The notes under the pieces are model-generated. The model was not told the DNA's origin. It worked only from the letters and a program-made list of their open reading frames with translations, and did no database searches. Shown one piece after another: positions 1 to 10,651 of a stretch of DNA of 64,000 bases. A program made the translations under genes and the position numbers. Each line of letters begins with the position of its first letter. Position 1 is the stretch's first letter. Source of the stretch: Madurella fahalii (lineage: Eukaryota > Ascomycota > Sordariomycetes > Sordariales); the NCBI GenBank assembly GCA_029876055.1, contig CM056874.1, positions 434,001 to 498,000 on the forward strand, given 5' to 3'.

Positions 1-151
1 GAGCCTTTTCAACATCGAGCTTGACTAGAAGGATTGCGAGATTGCGTTCGAGAGATTGGCCAGCCTTAACATAGGCGAATGCATCGACACAATTGCTGAA
101 AAGACCAGCAAGTGAGATGATTCCAACGCTAAGGCCAACGATATCAGCCAT
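1..151 (-). CDS. HeLo-domain protein, N-terminal 50 codons only (cut by window edge)
   Basis: The minus strand reads an open frame from an ATG at 151 to the window edge, giving 50 codons and no stop. The residues start MADIVGLSVGI and continue with GLFSNCVDAF and then KLDVEKA. This spacing (a hydrophobic helix, then a G-L-F-x-N-C-V-D motif, then a conserved KLD segment) is that of the HeLo domain. That helical domain starts HET-S-type and other fungal cell-death effectors, where it inserts into membranes when a C-terminal amyloid motif or NLR partner triggers it. Only the first helices are visible, so it cannot be told whether the protein continues into a kinase, an ankyrin/NACHT or a prion-like tail. 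The start is chosen because the family begins a few residues before this helix. The family call is recognition by eye and not a profile hit. Confidence 0.68.
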   Translation of the reverse strand, partial: MADIVGLSVGIISLAGLFSNCVDAFAYVKAGQSLERNLAILLVKLDVEKA

Positions 152-1986
152 CCCGTGTGAAAGATGTGTGCAAACCGCGATATACCCAGAAATGAAATTT
201 CCAGCGAAACGTTCTACGGGTTGAATTACCGACAGCGAGTCTGAGTTTTGAATGGCGTGACTAGCCTGGAGCTCTCGCAGCGAGATTTCGCGTCTCATCG
301 CTCAGCTTCTGCGGAAACGGGCCAAGCCACTGCCAAGTCACCTTAAACGCCGGGCGATTCGTACCTTCGAAGAGGAAGGCGGGGTGACGAATGAGCATAG
401 CCACAGCCACAGTTGAGCGGGTGATATCCCGACTGGTGCAAACGCTGCGAGGCAGGACAATACCCCACAGGACCTTTCAGAAAAATGCAAGGATTGTGGT
501 CGATTTGGGCACTTTTATGCTGCGCGCACTGTTTGGCGGTTTTTGGTTTACACAGCCTCGTAGGGCAGGATTGTTACGTAGCACAGGCCTTTTTCATAGT
601 CAGATTGAGACTTTTGGTAACAGCCCACGGGGACACTGTTTGACCGCTGTCAGGATTTGAGCTGGTGGGTTTCATGGAGGTTACTACTACTATGGCCGAG
701 CCGGTAATCTGAGTAGTGGATACCTTAAATATAGCATAACCAGAGCCGTTTGCAGTGAGATCCTTCATTTCTTTTATCAACGTAGCGTATTGCGCTGAAG
801 GCAAAATGGTGCTCCCGCATACATTATGCCGTGAGGTATTATCACACACACATTACTTGAAGGAGCGGGCCTGAATGCAGTCAGTGGCAACAAATCATTT
901 ACACACACCCATTCCCCGCCCTGGCAGGTGAACTGGAGCAAAGCAGCTATGATCTCTGATTCGGCACGCATAAGGTGCGTTCGGGCAGGGGATGCCGGGT
1001 GATGACGATACTTACACGAACCGAGATACCGAAAGTACACTGCCAACCACAAACCATTTCCGGCCATCATGACGTTCTAAACCTCCAACGCAGCATTCCG
1101 AATCCGCAGCTGAAATAATCCCAGAATTCTATATCCGGGATTGCACAATCCCCAGTGCGGATCACCCAAAGACAGCTGATTAAATCAAATTCTCCAAGAC
1201 CAGAACGACCAACTGACAGAATTGCATAAGTTATAACCCCGGTTATTATCTGTCCTTACCCTCAACTACGCCTCTGAGCGCCGTGAGTCGAGCGTTGTTG
1301 CTGGCGCCGGGGTGGGTCAGGTTGACTGTGCGGTGGCGGACCCCATGCTTCTGATACTGCTCGTCTCGGGTGACGATTAGTGGGATGGTACTGTACCCAT
1401 GGCAACCGAAAAATGCATGCAGGCAGAGAAACTGAGTTATGTTAAGCTAGAGGGTATCTTCACACAAGATCTCGCTTTGGCTCACTGCCACCAGAAGATA
1501 AGCTTTGATCACCCAGTTGCGTGCGCTAGTCTCTAATTACAGTACTTTACGGACTCGGAAACTGACACCCCGTTACTACCTATTCAACGATCTATCAAGG
1601 TGTCTAACGAAATCAGTCCTAATTAGCCTGCTAACCCTAGGGTGGACGCTTAATGCCTCTAACATGGGCATACGAGGTGCGGTGACAACTGCTGCTTTGC
1701 ACCTGTTTCAGGAGAAACTGCAAGTGGATGGCGGCGATATCGGTGGTCGGCCATGCGGTCATTGGCAGCGGTACTGACAGCTGTTAACAGTTGGGCTAGA
1801 GTAATTTACCCGAGCCGATTAGTCCGGTTAGCCAAAACGCCACGTACGCGACGCAGGATTTGGCGCGCCAAGTCGCCAACTTCACCTCATCACACTCGGC
1901 CGGCCGCCTGGAATCACAGCGCTTCCGCATCATCGACAGCGCGCGCAAACGCCTGTCATCGCACCCGGGAGGATTACACAGTCAAG
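152..1986. other. Intergenic stretch with one weak gene trace
   Basis: No convincing gene was found here. On the minus strand between about 1074 and 574 there are pieces of frame that could be exons of a small Cys-containing protein. A good GTAAGT donor lies near 1015, an acceptor ends in CCAG near 955, and then FTCQGGEWVC and a segment ending in KKACAT at 574 follow. The pieces do not join in one phase without an extra unexplained break. It may be a decayed small secreted protein gene or chance. Confidence 0.25.
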
Positions 1987-2904
1987 ATGGTGCAGCCGGG
2001 GCCGCCTCATATGCAGATGCATCAGATGCAACAGATGATGCCGTCGCATCAGCAGGTCCAGCAGCAAATGCAGCCTCAGATGCAACAGCCCATGCAACAA
2101 CAGATGCCAGGTCAGACACAGCAGCAGCAGGGCCAGGGCCAGGGCCAGGGGCAGCAGCAGCCAGCGCGCCCCAACTTCCAGATGGCGCTCCTGCCGCCGC
2201 CGCAGGACCGCCTGTACCCGACCTTTGAGGCGCTGCAGGCCGACCTCAAGGCCTTCACGCGGTCACAGGGCTACGCCATGGTCATCATCTCGTCGCTCAA
2301 CCGCGACCCGCAGGGCCAGTATCGCCGCTACAACCTGTGCTGCTCCAAGGGCGGCAAGAACTACACGTCGCACAGCCGGGGCATCCGCCAGACCAAGTCG
2401 ACCAAGACGGGCTGCCCGATGCGCATCAAGGCGATCCAGGAGAAGGCCTGGCCGTACGACGACAAGTGGCACATCATCGTGCAGTGCGCCGAGCACAACC
2501 ACGAGCCCTTCACGGGCGAGCAGGGCGCCAACGTGCCCGCCCAATTCCGCAAGATCGAGCAGGACGGCGTGCGCTGGCTCATGATCATGCACCGCGAGGC
2601 CCAGCTCAACCTGCGCCAGCTGACCATCGGCATCCGCGTCTCGTTTGGCGACAAGTACCAGTACGTCAAGAAGAGCGACGTCCGCAACATGCTGGCAAAG
2701 ATCAAGCGCGACGAGGAGCGCAAGGCCGCCGCTGCCGCCGCCGCCCAGGGCCTGCCCGCGAATCTGCCCTACACCATCATCCCCCAGGCCCACCTGCCGC
2801 CGCCCCCGCCCGCCCAGCGGGTCGAGCAGATGCCTCAGCTGCCGCCCGACATGCAGGTGCCGGATCCCGATCTGGAGTCGGACGATGACGGCGATGAGAT
2901 ATGA
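1987..2904 (+). CDS. FAR1-type zinc-binding DNA-binding protein
   Basis: The product is 305 residues from a single exon. Residues 1-60 are very rich in Q, M and P (runs such as HQMQQMM and GQGQGQGQQQ), typical of a fungal activation region. Residues about 75-175 match the FAR1 DNA-binding domain, a WRKY-GCM1-like zinc fold related to the N-terminus of Mutator-type transposases. The frame has a YNLCCSKGG segment, then TKTGCPMRI, then VQCAEHNHEP, which gives the C-x(n)-C-x(n)-H-x-H ligand pattern. An acidic tail (DLESDDDGDEI) ends the protein. The chosen ATG is the first that opens the Q-rich segment. A frame stays open upstream, so a longer 5' exon is possible. Such proteins are widespread single-gene fungal regulators. 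The target genes cannot be told from the sequence, and it could be a domesticated transposase. Confidence 0.8.
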   Translation: MVQPGPPHMQMHQMQQMMPSHQQVQQQMQPQMQQPMQQQMPGQTQQQQGQGQGQGQQQPARPNFQMALLPPPQDRLYPTFEALQADLKAFTRSQGYAMVIISSLNRDPQGQYRRYNLCCSKGGKNYTSHSRGIRQTKSTKTGCPMRIKAIQEKAWPYDDKWHIIVQCAEHNHEPFTGEQGANVPAQFRKIEQDGVRWLMIMHREAQLNLRQLTIGIRVSFGDKYQYVKKSDVRNMLAKIKRDEERKAAAAAAAQGLPANLPYTIIPQAHLPPPPPAQRVEQMPQLPPDMQVPDPDLESDDDGDEI

Positions 2905-3634
2905 CCGGTGCGGAAAGAGCCATTAGGTGGCTGATCTATCTACGTCGGGAGAGATTGGAAGCGTAGATTGGGACGCCGAGGCGAGAGCGTCTCGGCCAAG
3001 CAAACTGTAGGGGTAATTAGGTATCACCTTCCTAAGTTGTAATGAAGATTGGGGGTTGCTTCCCCCGGATTTGCACCGAGCACTCTGGTGCCGAGCGCGT
3101 TGACTGTCCTGCGTTTCATCGGTGTAGGTGACGGCCGATACCCGCCATCTTCAGCTCTGTCTAGCGTGTTCTAACGTCTTCAGAGAAGAGTCTGGAGCTG
3201 GATGACCTGCTTGTCGACACAAGAGGAGCACTGGGAGCACTGTGGCATCCAAGACGGGTGCATCAACCAGTGGGGAAGTCACTATATCAGACCTTGAGAG
3301 CTTTGGGTGGAGCGTCGGAAGAACCCTGGAGAGCTGCAAGATGCAGCATGGCCGACGTCACCAGCGGACCAGCCAGGAACCCGTTTATCACGGTAATCCC
3401 ATAGAACAACAGTAACAAGGCGGCAGCAGCAGCAGCGGCAGCAGCAGCAGCAAACCACACTGCATAGATATCAACAAACACACTAGAACAATAGATAAGC
3501 AATGAGTAAATGCAAATGGTCCCCATCGCTTGACCAAGAAAGCCCCATGTGCGTGTACAGAAAGTTGAAGGAGTATAAGGAGATCGCAGAAATGAAAACC
3601 CAGAGTGGCCGTGTTTACCCGAACTCCCTGATGC
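2905..3634. other. Intergenic region between convergent genes
   Basis: This is the 3' side of the FAR1-type gene and of the minus-strand zinc-finger gene, which converge here. No gene was recognised. A CAG-type microsatellite lies inside (see the separate entry). Confidence 0.6.
3423..3452. repeat. CAG/GCAGCGGCAG microsatellite
   Basis: About ten near-perfect CAG units, interrupted once by CGG, lie in the non-coding stretch between two convergent genes. In another frame it reads as an alanine run, but no gene context supports translation. Confidence 0.85.
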
Positions 3635-4773
3635 CTAGTGGCCCATGGTTCGTCGATGCCGGTTCACGTTGTCGCTTCGCAAAGCTTTGTATGTGCAGCC
3701 GGGACACGCAAACATCTTCTTTGGAAATTCGGGGTCATCCCGAATCTCATCTGGGTGATGATTTTGCATGTGGCGTACCAGATCCTTCTTCTCCGCCGCG
3801 CCCCTGTACTTGTCGCCGCAGTAGGGGCACTTGAGCGGCCTGAGATGATTCTTCTGATGCTTGCTGTTTCCGGAGCCGGTATGCGTCAGCGCTTTATGCT
3901 ACTTGATAGAGGAAGGGGCAAGGGAACCAGGGGAGGCAGTGCAGTGGCTTACCGAAGCTCTCCGGGTCGAGGAAACGCCCGCTTGCACCGAGGGAAAGAA
4001 CAGTGGTACTTCTTGCGGCCAGCATCGGATACATCTTCATCGCTGTTGTCGCCCATTGGTTGTGGGGCGGCCGAGATGGGAAGGGATTCGGCGCCGGGGG
4101 CTGGTGCGGCAACGCTAGGCTCGGGAACGAGGGTCGGGTCTGCGCGTTGCCGGAAACAGAGGGTGGTGCCAACGCCACCGTTGTGTGGTTGTATACTGTT
4201 AAAATCAAAGCTGCTGTTGCGAACTGAATGATCGTCCGGGGCTTGGCCCAAAGCGTGGGGACTATCCTCCTCCGATGAACTTCCCATCATGACGGCGATT
4301 GTGGTTCTATCGAAGAACTACTCCTCCAGGGCGAGGCTAACCAAAGGGAAAGCCACATGAACCGCTGACTCGCCGTAGAATGGGGTGCCCGCCGGATAAC
4401 GGGATGGGAAACCGGGGCCGGGGGAAAATGGCGGAGTTGGGTCCGTGTCCGAGAACTGGAACTCTGTTTCCCAAGCGGGCTCGGTCATAGACACCGGCGA
4501 GCCAGTGAGCGAGAGACACTGCCTGGTCAAGGCGGCCTCATGGCTGGCGGGCATGCCGAGATTCAAATACTGCGGATTCACAGTACCGTTCCCCGGACCA
4601 GTACCGGGATAAGCCTGGGCTGCCCACACACCCGGAGGGGTCGAAGGCATGCTCAACTCTGGGGACAGAAGTCCCTGAGAAGCGAAACCTGAGCAGGGGT
4701 CGGGTCCATGCTCAAAGGGCCAGTGAGTTCCGATTCCCTCCTCGTACGGGTCAAGAACCCACTCCGCATCCAT
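3635..4773 (-). CDS. C2H2 zinc-finger protein (three C-terminal fingers)
   Basis: The last exon (3863..3635) and the one before it (ending at 3953) join across an 89-nt GTAAGC...AAACAG intron at 3952..3864. Joining them completes a first finger, C-x4-C-x12-H-x3-H (CSFPRC, then H-QKN-H). Two more fingers follow: CPYC with HMQNH, and CPGC with HRRTMGH, which is the C-terminus. An upstream open exon (4773..about 4320) encodes a P/S/G-rich, acidic region starting MDAEWVLDPYEE that looks like an activation region. Its junction with the middle exon (about 4290) is not resolved, because the obvious short splice gives a stop. The 5' half could therefore begin at the MMGSSSEED methionine at 4290 instead. 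It is probably a nuclear DNA-binding regulator, and its targets are unknown. Confidence 0.7.
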
Positions 4774-5737
4774 AACTCCGCTTCGAACGTCTCGTAAGTC
4801 TCCCTGTCCGGCGGTGGAGCAACGACCGCCCGAGGAAACTTACATTGACTCTAGTCCCGGTTGGGGCATGTGGCGTTCAGCGCCCATTTGCCGGACCACG
4901 ACCAACTGTGAAAACCTCCTCCTAAGGCAGGCAAGGGAGGTTGGTGAACTGACCCGTATCACCTCGTATATTGTCGCACGCTGAGGGAAAGAAGGTTGGC
5001 AACCTCCCTGCAAATATCGCAGGGGCAAATTGGACACTGAAATACTCTAAGCCGATTCAGTCTTGCCGAGAGCTCTCATGGTGCGCAAGCAGGGGGCATA
5101 CTTGGCTCGCTGATGTGGGGTCCTTGAGGCCTACTACATGTGCCGTCCCCCAAACAGAACGAATGAAGCTCGAAGACCCGAGATTGGGGATCTGGGCCCG
5201 ATAGGTGGCCAACAAGAGCGTCGCATCCTATGCAGTGAGGCCCGCAGGGAAGCCCGACGTGAGGCCAACTGCAGCTCGACCCGGCCAATTGCAAGGATTC
5301 GATTGGGTAACGAGTCTTCCAACCCACTAATCAGCCGTTGGAGAAGTTGGGCAGTCCTTGGGGCTTACAACAAGCCAAGATATGTTCGAACACGTTGGAA
5401 GGTCCTTCAGAAATCATGATTTATCATTTCTTGTTGTTGGTTGCCTTGCAGCTTTGACTGGACCATCTTTTATCAAGAAATTGCGCCGGTCTCCATGTAT
5501 GCCCCCAACCGACATTGATAGGCGCAAAACGTATGTTTGGAGACAGGAGGCAGATTCTGAAATGCATGTGTAGTCCTCCAACCTACCACCACATCGGATC
5601 AGCGAGCTCAAACTCCTTTCCCAAAGCTCTTTCGAAAGGGTATATCAGAGTTCCAGGGGGCCACAATCCTCGACTCCCCTCTGGAACAGTTCTCGCGCAA
5701 ATCTGTTCTATTCTTTCTGGCCGGGCCAGCCAATATC
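4774..5737. other. Divergent intergenic region
   Basis: This 0.96 kb lies between the minus-strand zinc-finger gene and the plus-strand deaminase gene. It should hold both promoters. No coding pattern, repeat or clear TATA box was recognised. Confidence 0.5.
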
Positions 5738-7422
5738 ATGTCGGACTTCATTCCCCTCGCAGCCAGCCGCCGGAAACGGTTCTACGAACCGGTCATCTTG
5801 CTGGATAGCCTGAGAGCTATCTACCGCAAAGCGAATGCGGTCTCAGAGCCCGATTTGGAGGCGGCCGCGGGTAAAAGTCCAAAGCAGATATTCTACTGCT
5901 TCGTCAACAAACTCGGGCAGATTTGCGACAACCAACCAGCTCAACCCCTGGGCAAGACCGTAACATCGTTCGTTCTTCTTGACTCCGGCACCATCGAGTA
6001 TCGCTTTGCGTCCAACCAGCGAGCCAGTCATGAGCTTGACGTTGTCAAGAACTATGTAGCAGACATCCTCAACATCCTCGGCGGCGTTGCTGATGACGTC
6101 GTGAACGACAAGGCTCTCATGGCGCCCATTTTCTCCGACATTTTACGCATGGTGCTGGCGTTCAACCGGCCCCGGATCGAGAAATACATCGAAAATCTGT
6201 GCGATGACCGTCACCTCACGCATTGTATTGACACATCAGCCCAGGAAGGAACCGGCAACGGTATGAATTGGATATCTTCTCGGTTGCTGACCTATGCTGA
6301 CGATACGATTCCACTCACCAGGCGAATCCGTTTCTCAGGCTCTCCGAGGCCTCGAGGCACATATTAGCGCGGCGAGGAGTGCTGCTTCTGACAACAACGA
6401 CGAGTGTAAGTCTAACAACCCCCTCCCCTACAAAGAAGCGATACTAGTAGTGATCCGAACCGCCACTTACCAACGTCGTTGTGCCAGTTGCCCGGCATGC
6501 CCAGGAACTCCTCGAGGAAATCAACATTCATTACGGGCCGACATTGGAAGATTACATGAAGCAAAAGACGCGAGGACATGATGCAGTTGAAGACAGTCCA
6601 TGGAGTGAGGTCCGCCACGCACTGGGCCGCCTCCTATCCTATTTCATTGCCATCAACGTCCTCATCTCGGCGCGGAAGTTATGGCCCCAGATTTTTGTCG
6701 ATTTTGAAGTCAGCTGGGTCCGTTCGACCGAACCTAGCCTGGATCCGCCCGAAATCCGCCGCAACGCAAAAGGCATCATCGATCGGATGGGCCGAAATAG
6801 AGCCACCTTGGAGGCCTACCAGAAGCACGCCAGGAGCCTGCAAAACCTCGGGCTCGATGTTCAGATCAAACAGCGAGTTCACCATACCAAGTTCCGCCCC
6901 ATTGTCCACGCTGAGATCAATCTTCTCGACTCGATTCTGCGTGACGAGGCGCAGGCGTACGACGAAGGCGAAGACCCACCACGCTTCTTCAACGAGGCCG
7001 AGTTTGGGCGCTACATTGGCAGCAGCAAGCCAACTTGTATGCTTTGTCACTGGTACTTTGCGGCCCACACCTCGGGTGTACACTGCCGGCCGAGCCACGG
7101 CAATCTGTACTACAACTGGCGGACCCCCGACGTCTTGGAGGACGATGGCGCCGAAGCGGACCAGGAGCGAAATGATATTGTTGAGAGCATGATCAAGGCC
7201 ATACGCGAGCAGACGGCGCGAGCTATCAGGGAGAGGTCATATTTTCGCCGCAAGCATGATTCAAGAGACACGCCGTCGGGCTTGTTGTTCGGCACAGCCC
7301 GCGGAACAGATGACGGCTGTGATGATCTGGCGTCGAGGTTGGGCCAAATCAGCTTCGGTCCGACCGAGAGTTCGCAGGCGAGCGGCTCCTCCAGCGCTGG
7401 TGCAATCCTCGCTGAGCACTGA
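5738..7422 (+). CDS. OTT_1508-like nucleic-acid deaminase family protein
   Basis: The exons are 5738..6260, 6322..6405 and 6488..7422. Both introns (61 and 82 nt) have GTATGA or GTAAGT donors and CAG acceptors and keep phase, giving 513 residues. Residues from about 380 hold the zinc-site signature of the cytidine-deaminase fold: HAEINLL (zinc His plus catalytic Glu), followed about 60 residues later by KPTCMLCHWYF (paired zinc Cys). The spacing and the HWYF tail match the fungal OTT_1508-like deaminase family, known from comparative genomics as expanded in ascomycetes and linked to toxin-type deaminases. The N-terminal 300 residues are helical with no recognised domain. No signal peptide was seen. 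The substrate is unknown. It may act on RNA or DNA in self/non-self or defence responses (inference). The C-terminal 60 residues are low-complexity. Confidence 0.82.
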
Positions 7423-7650
7423 AACGCTGCGGCCATGCGAATTGCAGATACCGGTTTGTTTTCCTCAGGCTTTTATTCTCTGTTTAGGTTATAGAGATAG
7501 TGCGGGGAACCATACCTGATGCTAGAATGCCCGAACCACCTTCTGGCCAGCGTTTAACCATTTATGCAAACTGCCTCCCCCGACGGATCTAAGGTAGGTA
7601 ATCTAGCAGCCCAAACACCGGAGCCAAGTCGGCACGTCACGCACGCTCCC

Positions 7651-8526
7651 TCAAATACCGCGCCCGACTGCCAAGTCCCCATGCCTTACCGCCTCCAGTA
7701 CCTGCCTCAACCACCAAACATGTATCCTCACATCCTCCGTCAGCTCCGGGTGGAAGCTCGTCCCAAACACATTGCCCTGCCTCACAGCCACAATATCCCC
7801 TTCCCCGTCTTTTTTCTCCCCGCTACGATAAACCCCCAGCACCTCGACCGGCCCCCTTCTCCCCTTTCCATCACCGCCAGCGGCAGCCGCATCAGCCGCA
7901 GGGGCGATGACTTCCTCCACAACGGGCGCGCGGATAAACACGCCCCGGAAGGGGCGCTCCCGCTCCCCGCCGGGGCCGCCGCCGAGGAACGGCAGGTCCA
8001 AGTCGGCGACGAAGCTCTGCACCTGCGAGCCGTAGCGGTTCCGCAGGACGCGCACATCCAGGCCCCCAATCAGCTCCTGGCCGCCCTGCTTGGTGGCGCT
8101 GGCCTGCTCGGCGAGCATGACCAGGCCGGCGCAGGTTCCCCAGACAGGCTTGTGTTGGCTCCTAAACGGGTACGGCACGTAGTGGTCAGCAGGGGGGACG
8201 GGAGATGCGGGAAGCGAAGGGAAAAAAAATTAAATAAATAAACACACGGGAAAAGGCCGGGCTTAGTACTTTACAAACTCCCTCAGCGGATCAAGCAGCC
8301 CCAATCGGCGCGCCACGATCGCCATGGTGGTGCTCTCGCCGCCCGGGATGATCAGGGCGTCGCATTGGGCAAGTCGCGGTGCAGTGCGTACTTCGTGGAA
8401 GGTGAATTGCAATTCGGGTTGTGGCGATGAGGACGAGGAGAGGATGTGGTCTGCGGCTTTGCGGAGGAGGTTTAGGTGCTCGATGACTCCGCCTTGTAGG
8501 GCGAGGACGCCGACTGAGATGGGCAT
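7651..8526 (-). CDS. PDX2: Pyridoxal 5'-phosphate synthase glutaminase subunit (PDX2/SNO)
   Basis: The exons are 8526..8270 and 8161..7651, joined over a 108-nt GTACTA...TTTAG intron in phase 2, giving 255 residues. This is a class I glutamine amidotransferase. It hydrolyses glutamine and passes ammonia to PDX1 for PLP synthesis. Visible motifs are the start VGVLALQGGVIEH, the oxyanion segment PGGESTT (residues 61-67), the nucleophile Cys96 in WGTCAG, and the His223/Glu225 pair in SFHPEL. An extra 30-40 residue insert rich in G, A, E and K lies at about 150-190 (PGGERERPF and ADAAAAGGDGKG), longer than in bacterial PdxT. The neighbouring gene on the opposite strand is its partner PDX1, 1.18 kb away head to head, which strongly supports the call. 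Confidence 0.93.
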
Positions 8527-9709
8527 GTCAAGGTTTCTGATGATCCGATCGGGTTTGCTGTTTCCTTGGCTTCCTTTGGGATGTTCCTAGAATGGATCGA
8601 ACCGAGTTTGTCTGCTCTGCTTGGACTTGTGGGGTTGTGATGCAATTGGCCAACGATTCACTTTCGGGACTCGTCGAGATCTAATTAAGTCCAGTTTACT
8701 GGATAACTGATGGGTAAGACACGGTTCGTCGAGTCACACGACTTGGCAGGTGTCAATGGCAGAGACAATTGCGAGTGCGGTTGCTCGTGCTCGGAATGTG
8801 CCGGATAGGGGCGGCATTGGTCTTAAATGCCTCGCCACCCATTGGGACTTTTCGACGATATCGGCAGACTGGTGCTTGTCAAGACCAGGTACAGTACAAG
8901 TACAATTGCGCGATAAACCACCCTTTCCCGGCTCCCGTTTCAGCTAAACTGTGGGAGAATTAAACTTAATACCGTGTGGGTGCTGCCGATCGCTGCTAAG
9001 ACACATCCCCCCACCTTCTTCGCTTGTGACTCTCATGAAAGCTGCCGTCAGCTGCCATGTTCTCGACAGGGCGCACGATTCCAATGGCGGCGCGGTCCGG
9101 AAGACGGCGCCGTCTACAATTCCGTCACATGGCTGCCCAGATATGTAGTAGACATAAAAATCGCTGGAAAGACTGTGGGAACGGCCATGCCAAAACTCGG
9201 CGTGGCACTCTTTTGACACAGAGATACTTAATTGCGCAAGGGGAACTCCACGATGCAGTGGCAGATTCTTGTGCCCACCCCATGTTCGCAGCGAACCGTA
9301 GCCCCGGGCCTGGCTCCGATTCGGAGGCGAGGGGCGTCCTAAAATCTTTAACCCCGGCTTCTACAACCCACAGTGTAACAGACACTGTGAAGAGCACCCG
9401 CTTCGTGCATCTCTTCGCTTCCGCGGATCGAGGGGTCACTACCATTTCCTCCACTGAGTCATGCCATTGTCTCTTCAAAAAGCGAATCGATCCCAAAGTC
9501 CTTGAGCGGAAACAGAACGCCGGTCTCACATTGGCCATTTCGTTTCGCATAGCTTCGATACCCCAGCAGGCGAGGTTCTCGGCGACCGAAGAAAGAAGTG
9601 AAACCTTGAAGAAGCACAGCAGAGCGCGATTTGTCCTGAGCTCGCACTCTTTCCCTCCTCCAAAAAGAGGAAAAAACCGCCACTCAAAATCACACCAATA
9701 ACCAACAGA
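8527..9709. promoter_or_regulatory. Shared divergent promoter region of PDX2 and PDX1
   Basis: This 1.18 kb separates the two starts and must hold both promoters. A pyrimidine-rich leader (CTTTCCCTCCTCC just before 9670) precedes the PDX1 ATG. No gene was recognised inside. Head-to-head placement of the two subunits of one enzyme suggests co-expression. This is known for the SNZ/SNO pairs of yeasts and is inferred here. Confidence 0.6.
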
Positions 9710-10651
9710 ATGGCAACCAACCCCAACGGCGCCGCCAATGGCTCTCCCAGCAATGACGACTTCACCGTCAAGGCCGGCCTTGCCCAGATGCTCAAGGGCG
9801 GCGTCATCATGGACGTGACCACGGCCGCAGAAGCCCGCATCGCCGAAGAAGCCGGCGCGGTCGCCGTCATGGCGCTCGAGCGCATCCCGTCCGACATCCG
9901 CAAGATGGGCGGCGTGGCGCGCATGTCCAACCCGGAGATGATCAAGGAGATCCAGGCGGCCGTGACCATCCCCGTCATGGCCAAGGCACGCATCGGCCAC
10001 GTGGTCGAGTGCCAGATCCTCGAGGCGCTGGGCGTCGACTACGTCGACGAGAGCGAGGTCCTGACGCCCGCCGACGACCAGTTCCACGTGAACAAGCACG
10101 GCTTCAAGATCCCCTTTGTATGCGGCTGCCGCAACCTGGGCGAGGCGCTGCGGCGCATCAAGGAGGGCGCCGCCATGATCCGCACCAAGGGCGAGGCCGG
10201 CACGGGCGACATCGTCGAGGCCGTCAAGCACATCCGCACCGTCAACGCCGAGATCGCCCGCGCCAAGGCCGCCCTCGCCTCGGGCGGCGAGCTCGCCGTG
10301 GCCGCCCTGGCGCGCGAGATCGGCTGCGACGCAGCACTACTCAAGCAGACGGCCGAGCTGGGCCGCCTGCCCGTCGTCAACTTCGCGGCCGGCGGCGTGG
10401 CGACGCCCGCCGACGCCGCCCTCATGATGCACCTCGGCTGCGACGGCGTGTTTGTCGGCAGCGGCATCTTCAAGGACGCCGAGACCCCCGAGCACGCCGC
10501 CAAGCGCGCCCGCGCCATCGTCAAGGCCACCGCCCGCTACACCGACAGGCAGGCGCTGATCGAGGCCAGCATCGAGCACGGCAAGGCTATGGCCGGCATC
10601 AGCAATGCCGGCTTGAGGCCCGAGGAGAAGATGGCGGGGCGCGGATGGTAG
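9710..10651 (+). CDS. PDX1: Pyridoxal 5'-phosphate synthase subunit PDX1 (SNZ family)
   Basis: The product is 313 residues from a single exon. It makes PLP directly from ribose 5-phosphate, glyceraldehyde 3-phosphate and ammonia supplied by PDX2. The protein is a TIM barrel over its full length. Key residues are visible: Asp35 in IMDVTT, Lys92 in VMAKARIGH (Schiff base with the pentose phosphate), Lys160 in RTKGEAGTG (second covalent site), and the phosphate loop FAAGGVATPADAA. The length matches fungal PDX1 once the 18-residue N-terminal lead (MATNPNGAANGSPSN) is counted. The start is the first ATG of the frame after a pyrimidine-rich leader. It lies opposite PDX2 and was probably regulated with it. 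Confidence 0.97.
   Translation: MATNPNGAANGSPSNDDFTVKAGLAQMLKGGVIMDVTTAAEARIAEEAGAVAVMALERIPSDIRKMGGVARMSNPEMIKEIQAAVTIPVMAKARIGHVVECQILEALGVDYVDESEVLTPADDQFHVNKHGFKIPFVCGCRNLGEALRRIKEGAAMIRTKGEAGTGDIVEAVKHIRTVNAEIARAKAALASGGELAVAALAREIGCDAALLKQTAELGRLPVVNFAAGGVATPADAALMMHLGCDGVFVGSGIFKDAETPEHAAKRARAIVKATARYTDRQALIEASIEHGKAMAGISNAGLRPEEKMAGRGW

Noticed and set aside
1505..1777. 90-codon plus-strand frame before the FAR1-type gene
   Set aside because: No splice link to the FAR1-type gene, no domain and no signal peptide. Likely chance.
9125..10231. 368-codon open frame on the minus strand across PDX1
   Set aside because: It lies over a certain, highly conserved gene and has the biased composition (H, D, G, L, V) of an antisense shadow of GC-rich coding DNA.
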